Under the pieces are notes generated by a model, which made no database searches, was not told the DNA's origin, and worked only from the letters and a program-made list of their open reading frames with translations. A stretch of DNA of 64,000 nt, from assembly GCA_026770025.1 (NCBI GenBank), contig JAMXDE010000039.1, forward strand, positions 62,001 to 126,000, given 5' to 3'. The position numbers were made by a program, and so were the translations under genes. Below, piece by piece: positions 18,871 through 29,566 of the stretch. Numbering within the stretch: position 1 is the stretch's first letter; every line of letters begins with the position of its first letter. Origin of the DNA: Craspedostauros australis. Taxonomy: Eukaryota; Bacillariophyta; Bacillariophyceae; Mastogloiales; Achnanthaceae.

Positions 18871-20905
18871 CGCGTGCTGCTCAATGAGGAATTATGCTAC
18901 TACTACTAATAACGTCGATGTCGATGTGGATGCCTGTGCTCCTGGTCGCACTGTTGAATTTGGGCTTCGGATGTGATGCCTGATTGAACACAAGAAGAAG
19001 ACGGAGGCGGCCTTCTCGTTTGTGTCTGCGATGAGGACAAAGCTATCAATTGCAGTTACATCCAGCGTGCATGTGAATGCGTGTGAATGTGCGTCCTTGT
19101 GCGTGTCTTTGTTCGCGTCTGACCGCAGAGAGGAAGGAAGCAATTCCAATGCAATTCAATGCAATCGCGGCGATGCTCAGGGCGACGATGGGTGATGAAT
19201 GCCAGGTTCCACGATGAAGAACGGAAGATGTCGACAGAGCAGATTCGTCTTTCGGCCCTTCCGCGTGCAAGCTAGCGTGCGTCTTCGTATTCTATGGCTG
19301 TTGCTGTGATCGTCACTGCGTTGCTCTTCTTTGCTTTTAGCGGTGTTGCTGCCGTCGTTGATGATGACGATAACGATGATGACGATGATATCGATTATGA
19401 TGGTATGTGCATGTATGCCACAGACAGAGAGACCGATTGGTGGATGAAGTTGTTGTGAGAGCACGCGTTTGTGAGGCAGCAACGACGCAGAGCCGTCTTC
19501 CTTTCTTCTTTCACAGAAGTTGCACAACGACTGCTGGAGTCATCACTGCAACCACAAACGCACACAGATTCCCGATTTCTTCGCCAACTCGCTGCCCGTA
19601 CTCCACTCAACTGTATGCAACTGCATTCAACTCAACTCAACTGGACGGGACTGTGATGATGCTGTTTGCTTCTTCGATTGCTGTCTTTGCAAGCTGGGTC
19701 TATTGGAAGGTGATACACAACATGCATGCCATGCTCACATGGATGGCTGTTGATGCTGTGATTACGTCACCACATGCTCTGGAACTTTGCAATCAACCCC
19801 AAAAGTCAGGCAGAGCCAAAAGGAGCATGTCAGACAGCCAGCAGGCCGCGGATAACGCAACGAACCAAACAAAACGCAGCAGCTTTCCGCCAATTATCGC
19901 GCCATCTTGTTTTGTGGACGAAGATCGGATGTGATTGGATACGCTGCGAACCAACAATTTCGCGCATCCTTGAAGTTGGGCACTTCGCCACGTCAAAATC
20001 CTACCGCAATCTACCTACGTGTTGCACTACCAGCGATCCAACGCGGACCGTGTCAGTCACGTGACGTCACGTGGAACCTGCTGTCAGAAAGGCTAACTTC
20101 TATTGGCGTGGGATTGGGTTGCAACTTCACGTTCGTCGGCATCTTTGCGTTGCGGAAGCATCAATCGTTGTTGGCATGCTGTTTGCACGAACACCGCAGG
20201 GCGAACTCTCATCTCATCTTTTCCTCTTCGCGTTTGCCATGCTCACAGTTTCCATGTTCTCTCATCAGTCCACTCCGACATTCGTCGAGCAGTGCCGATG
20301 CTCGTCCCCGCAGCTTGCATCATCTCATGCGACGAACCAGGCGACATGTGCTCACTCCGCCCTCCTGGAGGATTGACCTGCCTCCTTTGCGAGGAGCCGC
20401 AGAAGAGATGAGGTGAATGAAACTGCACATCCATCTGCCTCCCATGCGCATTGTTCCAAAGAAGATGAGCACATCTTCGTCCCGTGTGTGCAGCACTATT
20501 ATATTTGCACGCGACAAATGATCGTATCAATGCAGCTGCCCCTGGATGTCGGACCAGATGAGGCTCTTCTGTTGGATGAGCGGGTGGTGCGCAATGGTAC
20601 TCGCGATGGTCCTCTTGTGATCAATGAGTAGCGCAGTACATACGGCTACATTGCATCGGGTTCACAGCTGGCTTGGGCGATGCGACTTGAAATGCGCGGA
20701 TTTGTTGTGTTGTTGTTCGGATGATGCAGAAATTGAGACGAGTGACCTTGTCGGTGCAACAGCAATTTGGTGGAACGAAACTGCGAGGCATGATGACTCC
20801 GTTCGTAACGATGTCAACGTGCTCGTATGGCCGAGTGCATCCATTCAACTTGTTGCGAGGGAGCAGAGCGGAATCCAGTGGCGTATGAGTACTCTTCTGT
20901 GTTGC
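18871..20905. other. Gene-poor region upstream of Mpv17-like gene (2.0 kb)
   Basis: Open frames of up to 175 codons occur on both strands, but none shows a domain, signal peptide or the codon pattern of the neighbouring genes. The only distinctive element is the 16-nt palindrome at 20058-20073. Confidence 0.5.
20058..20073. promoter_or_regulatory. Perfect 16-nt palindrome: CRE core flanked by two G-boxes
   Basis: cacgtgacgtcacgtg is its own reverse complement and holds TGACGTCA overlapped on each side by CACGTG. Such sites are bound by bZIP proteins; TGACGT is also the core of the CO2-responsive element of a diatom carbonic anhydrase gene. It lies ~1.2 kb upstream of the Mpv17-like start, so its target is uncertain. 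Confidence 0.4.
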
Positions 20906-21610
20906 ATGCCTGCCTCATCTGGTGACCAAAGTTGAGGCTGTCTTGGCGGAATCTCCGACACGTTACGTACAGGAGTGGGCGTGCTCATCATCGCATCGCA
21001 ATAGATGTCGCACCGCAATAGATTGTCGCACATTCTGGTGCACAGAGGACGGAATAGCATTGGAGGAAAGCAGCAGCGTTGTTCCTGGCCCACGCGGAGA
21101 GAATGCTCCAACCGGACACCCATCCGTCTGCGCGCCTCTTCTCATTTCTTCCTGCGACTGCCTCGCTCGCTCTCTCTCTCTCTCCGAGCGATGAGTTGTC
21201 AGGGTGGGAATGTGATGCACTCGTACTACACCATGTGGAGTAGAATAGTATTCTATTATTATATTATATGTCCTTCTCGAAGGGTTGTGTACTCGTACAA
21301 GTACCAGTATCCGGACGAGTACGTGGATTCGACAGGATGAAGCAACTTCTTCGTCCCTGGCAACCACATCACACTGAAGACATGACCATTGGCAAGTTGT
21401 GGCCCGCATCGGATGGATGCATCGCGTTTGCTGCTGGAGCTCCTGCTGTCGTGCTCACCCCTATCTCGATCCTCGGACAAAGGCGGCGACCATGAGGGCT
21501 GCTCGTCTTCTCCTGCTCTACGAACTATTATATTATATTGTATTGTGTGGCATCATACGAGTACGGGGAAATACGTTTAGTAGTTGCATGCGTTCTGCAT
21601 CATGCCAACA
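20906..21610 (+). repeat. Dispersed direct repeat, copy A (~705 nt)
   Basis: It begins with atgcctgcctcat and ends after gcatgcgttctgca...atgccaa. Copy B at 28063-28831 has the same orientation and, by eye, around 90% identity over most of its length. Open frames in the two copies do not correspond beyond short blocks, so it looks non-coding. No terminal inverted repeats, transposase or reverse transcriptase are visible. It lies 2.1 kb upstream of the secreted Cys-repeat gene, on the same strand. Confidence 0.85.
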
Positions 21611-22121
21611 CGAGCCCCGTTGGCAGCTCAACCTGCGCTTTGTAATGGGGCTCGAGACCTTTTGCTCGGATATCCAAACCAAGCACATATTCGTAATCCT
21701 CTTAGTCTCCTTGTCAATAAATAGCCAATACTTTTTAGTTAGACCTTATTTTGGGTTTTATGGATCTATCTATGCAAGCATAGCAGACACGTGGGTCCAA
21801 CAGCACGAAACCAGTTGTTGTTGGCCGAAGGTTCTGTGACGTTCTCGTGAATTTATCGCCAGGCGCCCAGTCACGAACGCGCTTCCCAAGGTGTCGTTCG
21901 TTTGGTATTCGTTAATTGCATGTTAGCATGTGACGCATGTTTTGGCATTCTGTGTGTCACAACAACACACAAATTGTTGGCGAGCGTCACACATCCAAAT
22001 CCAACATCATCGCCTTCCACTCACAAATTCACACATCATCGCCGTACTTTCGCCCCATTTCGAAACTGTCCTTGCCAATGTCATGCGCACTCGCCAATGT
22101 GTTCCATGGTAGTGCTCGTCC

Positions 22122-22152
<31 letters not shown>

Positions 22153-23751
22153 CGTCATTGTCATCGTCATCGTCATCGTCGTCGTTGTTGTCGACGAATG
22201 GTTCACCTTTCATCACATGTTCTCCTTTCCTCGCTTCGTCTCAGACCAGTGCAGCTCATCACATCCCACTTACAAACAACACAACTCCACACCAACAACT
22301 ACATCATGCTCCTCTCTGCTGCTGCCAAAGCGCTGTCCAAGGATGGCAACCCCTCTCCCTGTCGGGAATCACAGATACTATGAAACCGCATAAAGAACAA
22401 AAACATGTCAGTAGCACAATGGGTGAAGAGAATTGTGCGGGTGGAACAATGAATGCAAAGTGTGAATACAAAAATGGAGAAGGGAAATTGTGTGACAAGA
22501 TGGAAAATTTGGTCTCACGATTTGCCATTGAGAACAACAAAACGATAAAAACAACGACAAAACAAAACAAAAACAGCACTATTTGCGTGAAACAAGAACT
22601 CTCAATTTCCGCCAAGTGGATTTCTCCACAATTGTGGTCTCCAGTTTGCGTTCGAAGGTGTTTCGTGAGAGGGCGGGAAGCTTCCTTCGGCCCTCGTTGA
22701 CTTCCGACCTTCCTTCGCAGGAAGGTGAACTAAGAACACCGCGAAGCAAACTCACAGGAATCACCTCGTTGCCTCCGAAATCGACACAAAGCCTCACAAA
22801 GCAATCAATCATCAGATTGGAAACGCCAACAACCAGCAATCAACTAACAACTAGCAGGCATTGGAAAGTGTCGACAAGCCCCTTTGAGACCGCAACGAAG
22901 TGAAACAACTCAAAAGGTACGCACACATCACGAAGAAAGGAGGATGGAAGCCTGGTCGATGCATGAGGAAGAATCGACAACGGACACGCGCACACACAGA
23001 CTCACACCTACAGAACGGAGAGTGCATTCATTTGCAAAACTGACGTCAAGACGCACGCGAACTGCGGCTATCGTCGCAGATGATGCAACCGCACTGATGA
23101 AATGGCAGCACGAACCAACGCTCGAGATGCAAGATACCTGCGAGTATGAACACCATACCTACATCCCAGTCAATCTTCGCGGCTCGTCATGCAGCAGTGC
23201 TGCGGCGCCTGCCGATGGTGACCATCTCGTTCAGGATGCCTCGTGTCATGCCAATGCCAGACGCGCGCCACTCCACCCCCAGGCGCTCAAACTCCGCACC
23301 TCCACCAAGACGAATTATCTCATGCTGATCTTTTCCATCACCATCGTTCCTTCTCTCCCCTTCCCTTCGCATTCGCAACCGATGCCTCCTGTGTGCGCAA
23401 TTTTGACGTGATCGAATCGTCACGACGTTGCGTCAATTGATGGATATCGTTAATCTTCATTGATTGCTGTCGTTGTTGTTGCTGCTCGCCACCACGTATT
23501 GCATCATTTCACACTCCAACAATTCTGCTCACACAAACGAACACATCACTGCAACACTCACAATCGTTGCCGTTCTTCGTGGGACGGAACTCGCTGCCAA
23601 ACTTACACATGGTGCTTGCATTGCCAATCTCAACCCATACGTGATCCGTACCAACCCATTCTCGTGACACGTATGCATACATGCGCACATACAAATGCAC
23701 CCCTGTGCAGAACCAAACAGTCTCACGACGGCGACGAAGACAACAGCAAAG
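21611..23751. other. Gene-poor region upstream of Cys-repeat gene (2.1 kb)
   Basis: The first ~200 nt are more AT-rich than the surroundings. A TAG trinucleotide array lies at 22122-22152 and runs into a CATCGT-like array. An open frame at 22884-23411 has no recognisable features. The last ~300 nt should hold the promoter and 5' leader of the gene that starts at 23752. Confidence 0.5.
22122..22152. repeat. (TAG)n microsatellite followed by CATCGT repeats
   Basis: About ten TAG units, then degenerate TCATCG units to ~22195. Confidence 0.9.
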
Positions 23752-26265
23752 ATGCTCTGCACCAACACAGCCTTCGCGGCTTTTATCGCTGTCGCCAACA
23801 TGGCAACAACCCACGCTGCCCTCCGTGGCAACAGGATTCCTGTGGATCCAGCCGAGGAACTCCACATGATGATGATGAAGACCCGCATCCTCAAGGATGC
23901 CAACGGTGACACGAACACCAACAAGGGCAACAAGAACAACCAAGTGCCACCCACTGAAAACCCGGCTGGTGCAGAAACAACCGCGCCAACCGCGTTGCCT
24001 ACTAGGTCGCCAACTGCCTCGCCGACCTCCCAGCCTACCCTCCTACCAACATCCAAACCATCAGCTGCCCCAACTGTCTTCGATTCCACCATCGAGGTCA
24101 TTTGCCAGCCAGACGGCACCACCACCCTCACAACACAAGAGGCAAGCGCCAAAACCATCATCTGCGATGCGAATAAGCCATCCTGTCGCAAAGCCATCAG
24201 CGCTGTCAAGGAATCCGAGCAGCTACAGAACTTCTTCGGCTGTGCAGGAGACCTCGGCGAAGGATCTGCACGCAAGCTCTTCAACAAGTACGCATCGGAT
24301 GATGTGCTTGCTGGCCAATTGGCCCTGGTCGCTGCCACCAAGCCAGTCCTCGTCACCGAACGACCTGATGCGATGGAGGCAGCATGCGCGGACATCGCTG
24401 CGATGCAATCGCTTGCCATCGGCACCCCATGCTGCCAAGGATCCTCAGGATGCACTTCAGTCACTGGATCTGCCTCCGACTCTCCTCCATTCATGACCGT
24501 CGCCATCACTGCCTGCACCGGCGACAGCGCCTGCAAGGATATGGGTCCCAATCCCCTCATTCTCGATTCCTCCTGCACTGGCGCGAGTGCGTGCAAGCTG
24601 ATGAATGAGAACGAGATCAACCCGTCCATCACAGGAGTCACCTTCGTCGGTGAGATGGCATGCACCACCCCTCAATCTTGTGAGGGAGTGGGACGCCGCT
24701 CTCATGGTGATGTCACCATTCAGACCGGTGCATGTATTGGATCAGAGGCATGCAATGCAGCTGGACGTCGTGTTGTACAGAAGGCCCCCATCCGCATCCG
24801 CAGCCACATTGACATCGGGGCGAATGCGTGCGTTGGCAACAATGCCTGCAAGGATGCCCATTCCACTGTCAACCATGGTACTGCTGGCAAGCGTGCAGGC
24901 AGCCTGACCATTGGTGCTGGTGGTTGCGCCGCCGATGGGTCATGCGAGAAGATGGGCTTCAATGACAGGATGAGGACCGACCTCGTCGTTCCTCCTGGTG
25001 GATGTGGCAGTTTCGAAGGCTGCAGAGGATGCATGACGAAGACGGAGTGCGACTCCGACAAAGTCTACATCATCAGCGATGTCGATGGGGCCTGTCCAAA
25101 AGGAGGCAATGACACCAACAATAATCCCACTGGTGACAAGGTGGATGAGTACTGCATTGGCAAGGACACCTTGCCCACAGACTCTCCGACCTTTTCCCCC
25201 ACCCCTTTCCCAACACCTCTCACGTCACCTCCCACATCAGCCCCAACCTCAACTCCCACATCAGCCCCAACTCCTCTGACATTCCTGCTTGCTCTCGGAA
25301 CACCAGACACATCCGCAGGAAGGACCCTTCTCTCCACTATCCAAAACGAAGCTGATCTCCTTGGGATCTTCGAAAACCAGGCAACCATTGCTGACGGCGT
25401 CGCTCTCTTCAATACCATCAGCGGAAAGACCGGTGTCCTCGAGATCTTCAAAGCGGCCGCCGACGCCACAGGTGAGATGTTCACGGGAACCGATGTTGAT
25501 GCTATGGCTTGGTGTGAGGAGGAAGGACGCACATGCTGCGACGGATACAACGCCTGCTCCTGGATCGGCATCGCCTCTATCGCATCCAATAGTTGCATTG
25601 GGGTCAAGGAGGCATGCAAAAGCATTGAGACTCAGTCCATGATCTTCCAGAGATCCTGCCTCTCTGACAATAGTTACGATGGTCAATCATGCTTCAACTT
25701 CAACTTGAACTCTGGAAGTGACAAGGCCTCCATCATTGGGCCAGGATCGTGCACTGGATACCAGGCATGCTTCTCCCTTGCGGAATACTCCAACGGCGAC
25801 GCAATTATTGGCGCAGGATCATGCGCTGACTATAGAGCCTGCGCTGCCATGGGTGCTGGAGCAGAAAATTATGCGACCACAACACCCACCCAGGGCAACG
25901 GCACCACCGACAACAAGCGTGTGTCCAACACTATTGTGGGAGCCGGGTCCTGTGTCAACGACAGCTCGTGCACGAACATCAACTCTCACTACTACTTCTG
26001 TGGCACACCAGTCAACCGGTTCGGGGGAGACACACTTATCGGTGATGGTACTTGCGTGCCAGAGGACTCCTGCTATTACCTGGGCTACAGCTACTACTTT
26101 AACGCGGACGTCATCCTCGGCGACAGAGTGTGCAACGATGCCTACAGCAGGATTGACCCCAAATGCAACGCATGCCAAAATGATCTTGATGCGGGCAACC
26201 CCTGTGAGTCTCTCAATGCCGTCTTGACCATTGCCTCCGGCAGCACTTGCCCAGACTGCACCTAA
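23752..26265 (+). CDS. Secreted protein with two blocks of Cys-rich repeats and Pro/Thr-rich linkers
   Basis: 837 residues from Met 23752; an in-frame Met at 23695 would add 19 residues but would push the signal peptide (MLCTNTAFAAFIAVANMATT) inward. After the leader come an LRG motif and a linker of PTxxPT units (residues ~70-105), then a short domain with paired Cys, then seven repeats of the form G-x-C-x(4-5)-C, such as SCTGASAC, ACIGSEAC and ACVGNNAC. A second Pro/Thr linker (PTPFPTPLTSPPTS-like) is followed by a further conserved spacer and seven more repeats, for example SCTGYQAC, SCADYRAC and TCVPEDSC. Each unit is preceded by a hydrophobic IIGxG-like strand, suggesting a stacked beta structure closed by disulphides. 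Similar repeat proteins occur in diatoms, but I know of no assigned function. Cell-wall or extracellular matrix location is inferred. No transmembrane helix follows the leader. Confidence 0.85.
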   Translation: MLCTNTAFAAFIAVANMATTHAALRGNRIPVDPAEELHMMMMKTRILKDANGDTNTNKGNKNNQVPPTENPAGAETTAPTALPTRSPTASPTSQPTLLPTSKPSAAPTVFDSTIEVICQPDGTTTLTTQEASAKTIICDANKPSCRKAISAVKESEQLQNFFGCAGDLGEGSARKLFNKYASDDVLAGQLALVAATKPVLVTERPDAMEAACADIAAMQSLAIGTPCCQGSSGCTSVTGSASDSPPFMTVAITACTGDSACKDMGPNPLILDSSCTGASACKLMNENEINPSITGVTFVGEMACTTPQSCEGVGRRSHGDVTIQTGACIGSEACNAAGRRVVQKAPIRIRSHIDIGANACVGNNACKDAHSTVNHGTAGKRAGSLTIGAGGCAADGSCEKMGFNDRMRTDLVVPPGGCGSFEGCRGCMTKTECDSDKVYIISDVDGACPKGGNDTNNNPTGDKVDEYCIGKDTLPTDSPTFSPTPFPTPLTSPPTSAPTSTPTSAPTPLTFLLALGTPDTSAGRTLLSTIQNEADLLGIFENQATIADGVALFNTISGKTGVLEIFKAAADATGEMFTGTDVDAMAWCEEEGRTCCDGYNACSWIGIASIASNSCIGVKEACKSIETQSMIFQRSCLSDNSYDGQSCFNFNLNSGSDKASIIGPGSCTGYQACFSLAEYSNGDAIIGAGSCADYRACAAMGAGAENYATTTPTQGNGTTDNKRVSNTIVGAGSCVNDSSCTNINSHYYFCGTPVNRFGGDTLIGDGTCVPEDSCYYLGYSYYFNADVILGDRVCNDAYSRIDPKCNACQNDLDAGNPCESLNAVLTIASGSTCPDCT

Positions 26266-28062
26266 GCGGCCTGTGGGAGCACAAGCACGAGCACATGCCT
26301 CCTCCGGTTTCGTGCCAAATCCAGGTCTTGAAGGGTTTGGGCCAGCCACCATACAGATGATGACAAAATCACCCTCTTCATTGGGTCTTCAGCACAACCG
26401 TAGTGTCGAAAGGGTCTTGCCATCCATCAGCATACAGTATCAGCGGACTTGGGTAAGAGCGTTGCTGGGACAAGAAAGTGATGTAGCGCTCAATTGGACC
26501 AGTGCCTGACAGCCCCAACACGCCGCACACTGTCAAACAATTCAGATCACACGTCCTCATACAATCGTAAAACTAGTATACGTACATACATGTCAAAGTG
26601 CAGCACGAGCCGAACGCCATCAGACTAAGTCTTTGCTCCGTCCAAATAGGACCAGGGCAAACCCCCATGGTGGAGTACGTATGACCCCATTCAGTTAAGT
26701 CGAGGAATATTCTGCGGATTTGGCATAGTGAAACGTGATACTTTTTGGACCCCATTCAGGGTTCGCACGTACGATCCTGCGGATTTGAAATAGTAAAACG
26801 TGATGTTGTCACACAACCAAACGGCGCGTTGTCCATTAGGGTTAGATATGTTTTGCTAGCTTCTACGACATGAACACCTGGCTGGCTTGTTCTCGATTAG
26901 GACGAAGATGATGACGCCACTGATGGTCGATGTCAGACTGCGATGGTGTTCATGGGTGTGGGCGGAAGAGTTGTGGCAGATTTGTTGTCGCGTTGATTCC
27001 TTGCGTTGTTGGTGATTTGGCTCGGTTGGGTGTTCCCTCCTTTGTGCGTGTTGTGTCAAACAGCACGGCGTCGGTGGTGGCATCCCTGCGCATCCACGGC
27101 AACAGCAACACTTGCGAATACTACACAATATAACATGATGTAATGGAGCACAGTGACTTATCCTATGGTATGCAAAATACAGTCTAATAGTATTGACACT
27201 AAGCTTAGTTTGTTAATACAAAGTCCTGCGCAACTTGCTTTGCTCCTCTTGGGCATTGGATGCCGAAGTCATCTGCTGAGCTGTTGGCATGGTGCGGAAA
27301 GAGACTGGTGGTGGCAGTGCTGCTTTCCTTGTTGTTTCTCATGTTGTGATTCGAGCACTTGCAGGTTCATTGACACTGAAATAAGAAGCCGAGAGGAGAG
27401 CAGTTGAACAACCGCCAAAAGCCAACAATGGCTGTTGGCGACTACAAGCAGAGAGGAGATCCAAACACACAGGCAGGGAATAGACCTGAAGCAAGGACAA
27501 GGCTGCAGAATAGAGTGGGAATATGGAGGGAAGGCAATGTGTGCTGATTGGGACGTGGAGTAGGGTCAACCTCTTGGGCAATGAACAGCAGTAGAACCGA
27601 GAACAAGGCAGGGCCCAGGTCAAGTTAAGGGTGAGGGAAAAGGTTGAATTGGGGTGTACCACCCATGGATAGCATGGAGCCTGCAACCTGCTGACCAACG
27701 TATTTACAGCTCTCTACATGCCTTCCACCAATCCAAAGCCCAGATGAAGCAGCAGCCTCATCATGTCTACTGCCACTGCACAATCCTCGACATTGTTTCG
27801 CAGCCAACCACCCCACCCACATGAAATGTGGGTGTGTCGATGATGGACATGACTGGGCACAAGTTGAAGCACGACTGGAGATTCGTATCTCCAGTTGCCC
27901 CTTTGCGTCCGCAGAATCAACGTGTTTAGTCGTAGCCTAATGCGAAAATGTAACCTTTTTATCTACAAGGCCCAGGAGCTTGTAACTTCACACACATACT
28001 TTCTACAACATAATAGGATGATCTAGGTCCTTATCTTAAAAATCCGCATTTGCATACGTGCG
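26266..28062. other. Gene-poor region downstream of Cys-repeat gene (1.8 kb)
   Basis: It contains a two-copy 65-nt tandem repeat at 26683-26810. A stretch at ~27,370-27,920 is purine-rich on the plus strand and lacks the tcg/atc-rich texture of the neighbourhood; it may be inserted DNA of unknown origin. No coding sequence is supported. Confidence 0.5.
26683..26810 (+). repeat. Two-copy tandem repeat, period 65 nt
   Basis: Both copies share gaccccattcag at the start and tgcggattt...atagt.aaacgtgat at the end, with a diverged middle. Confidence 0.75.
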
Positions 28063-28831
28063 ATGCCTGCCTCATCCGGTGACCAAAGTTGAGGCTGTCT
28101 TGGTGGAATCTACAACACGTTACGTACAGGAGTGGGCGTGCTCATCATCGCATCGCAATAAATGTCGCACCGCAATAGATTGTCGCACATTCTGGTGCAC
28201 AGAGGACGGAATAGCATTGGAGGAAAGCAGCAGTATTGTTCATGACCAACACGGAGAGAATGTTCCAGCCGGACACCCATCCGTCTGCGCATCTCTTCTC
28301 ATTTCTTCCTGCGACTGCCTCGCTCTCTCTGTCCCTGTCTCTGTCTCCGAGCGATGAGTTGTCAGGGGTGGGAATGTGATGCACTCGTACTCCACCATGT
28401 GGAGTAGAATAGTATTCTTTTATTCTATTATATGTCCTTCTCGAAGGGTCGTGTACTCGTACGCGTACCAGTATCCGGACGAGTACGTGAATTAGACCCG
28501 CTGCCACGAATACGATTAAAAGATGCGATGTGAAGCTGCGCTGCGAAGGTTGGCAGGATGAAGCAACTTCTTCGTCCATAGCCATCACATCACACTGAAG
28601 ACATGGCCATTGGCAAGTTGTGGCCCGCATCGGATGGATGCATCACGTTTGCTGTTGGAGCCACTGCCCTCGTGCTCACTCCCATCTCAATCCTCGAACA
28701 ACGGCGGTGATCATGAGGGCTGCTCGTCTTCTCCTGCTCTACGAACTATTATATAATGTTGTATTGTGTGGCATCATACGAGTACGGGAAAATACGTGCA
28801 TTAGTTGCATGCGTTCTGCAGTATGCCAATA
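28063..28831 (+). repeat. Dispersed direct repeat, copy B (~769 nt)
   Basis: Second copy of the element at 20906-21610, same strand, 7.16 kb away. It carries a ~60-nt segment at about 28494-28553 that copy A lacks, lying between gagtacgtg and caggatgaagc. It lies 0.7 kb upstream of the LRR gene. Confidence 0.85.
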
Positions 28832-29566
28832 CAATAATGACAACATCGCAGCATGAGTAGAGAGTGATGATGTATTATGTTGCTCCGTGATAGAGTGCGC
28901 AATCTACCTCCATTTGGACGAAAGCGAACGATGGGAGACCAATGACGACGCGACCGAGGACTTAAGGCAGCCACGTGTGTTCACGTTGAAGGCGCACACG
29001 TGCTGTGTCGGTGTCAGAGCCAACGAAAGCGCAATACCGGTAATAGAATGCGTGAGCGAAAGAACAAGGGAACGGCTTAGTGTCGTACAATAAGAGTACA
29101 TGTCGCAGAAGGGAACATCAACACGACTTAACGATGGCAGCAATCACCGGACAACGCCGCCACTGCGTTCGGAACAGTCGCGAGTGTGACAAAGTGCGGA
29201 AAATGACTGCCATGTCCCCAAAGAGCAAAGTCAAACGGGAACGGGTGTGACGAATCTCGCGGAATTGGGGGCGGCGCGACAAGAGTATCACACGCCTGTG
29301 CCGTGTCGAGAAGGAGACTTGACACGAATACAACACGCGTAGTAGGTAGTAAAGAGAGCGCAGTGAGATTACACGACGAGCGCCAAGGAGAGGAGCACAC
29401 CGGACGATGTGTCGTTTGCGTTCTTCTTGTGCACATTCTCGCAGAGGACAATGCACTCTTGTGCATCACGCTCAGATCGTAGCTTACATCACAAACACAT
29501 TACAATATCATTTTGCGATAACACCAAACGAGAGATCCAGCAGTGCATTGCGGGCTCTGGGGGACG
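28832..29566. other. Upstream region of LRR gene (735 nt)
   Basis: Expected to contain the LRR gene promoter. The short frames on the minus strand show no recognisable protein. No repeat or RNA gene is seen. Confidence 0.5.

Noticed and set aside
19407-19934. 175-codon plus-strand frame
   Set aside because: No domain, irregular composition, competing frames on both strands.
22884-23411. 175-codon plus-strand frame before the Cys-repeat gene
   Set aside because: No motif, opposite-strand frames of similar quality, and likely promoter territory.
20963-28630. Open frames inside the two direct-repeat copies (20963-21409 and 28145-28630, minus)
   Set aside because: The readings diverge by frame changes between the copies, so the repeat is probably non-coding.
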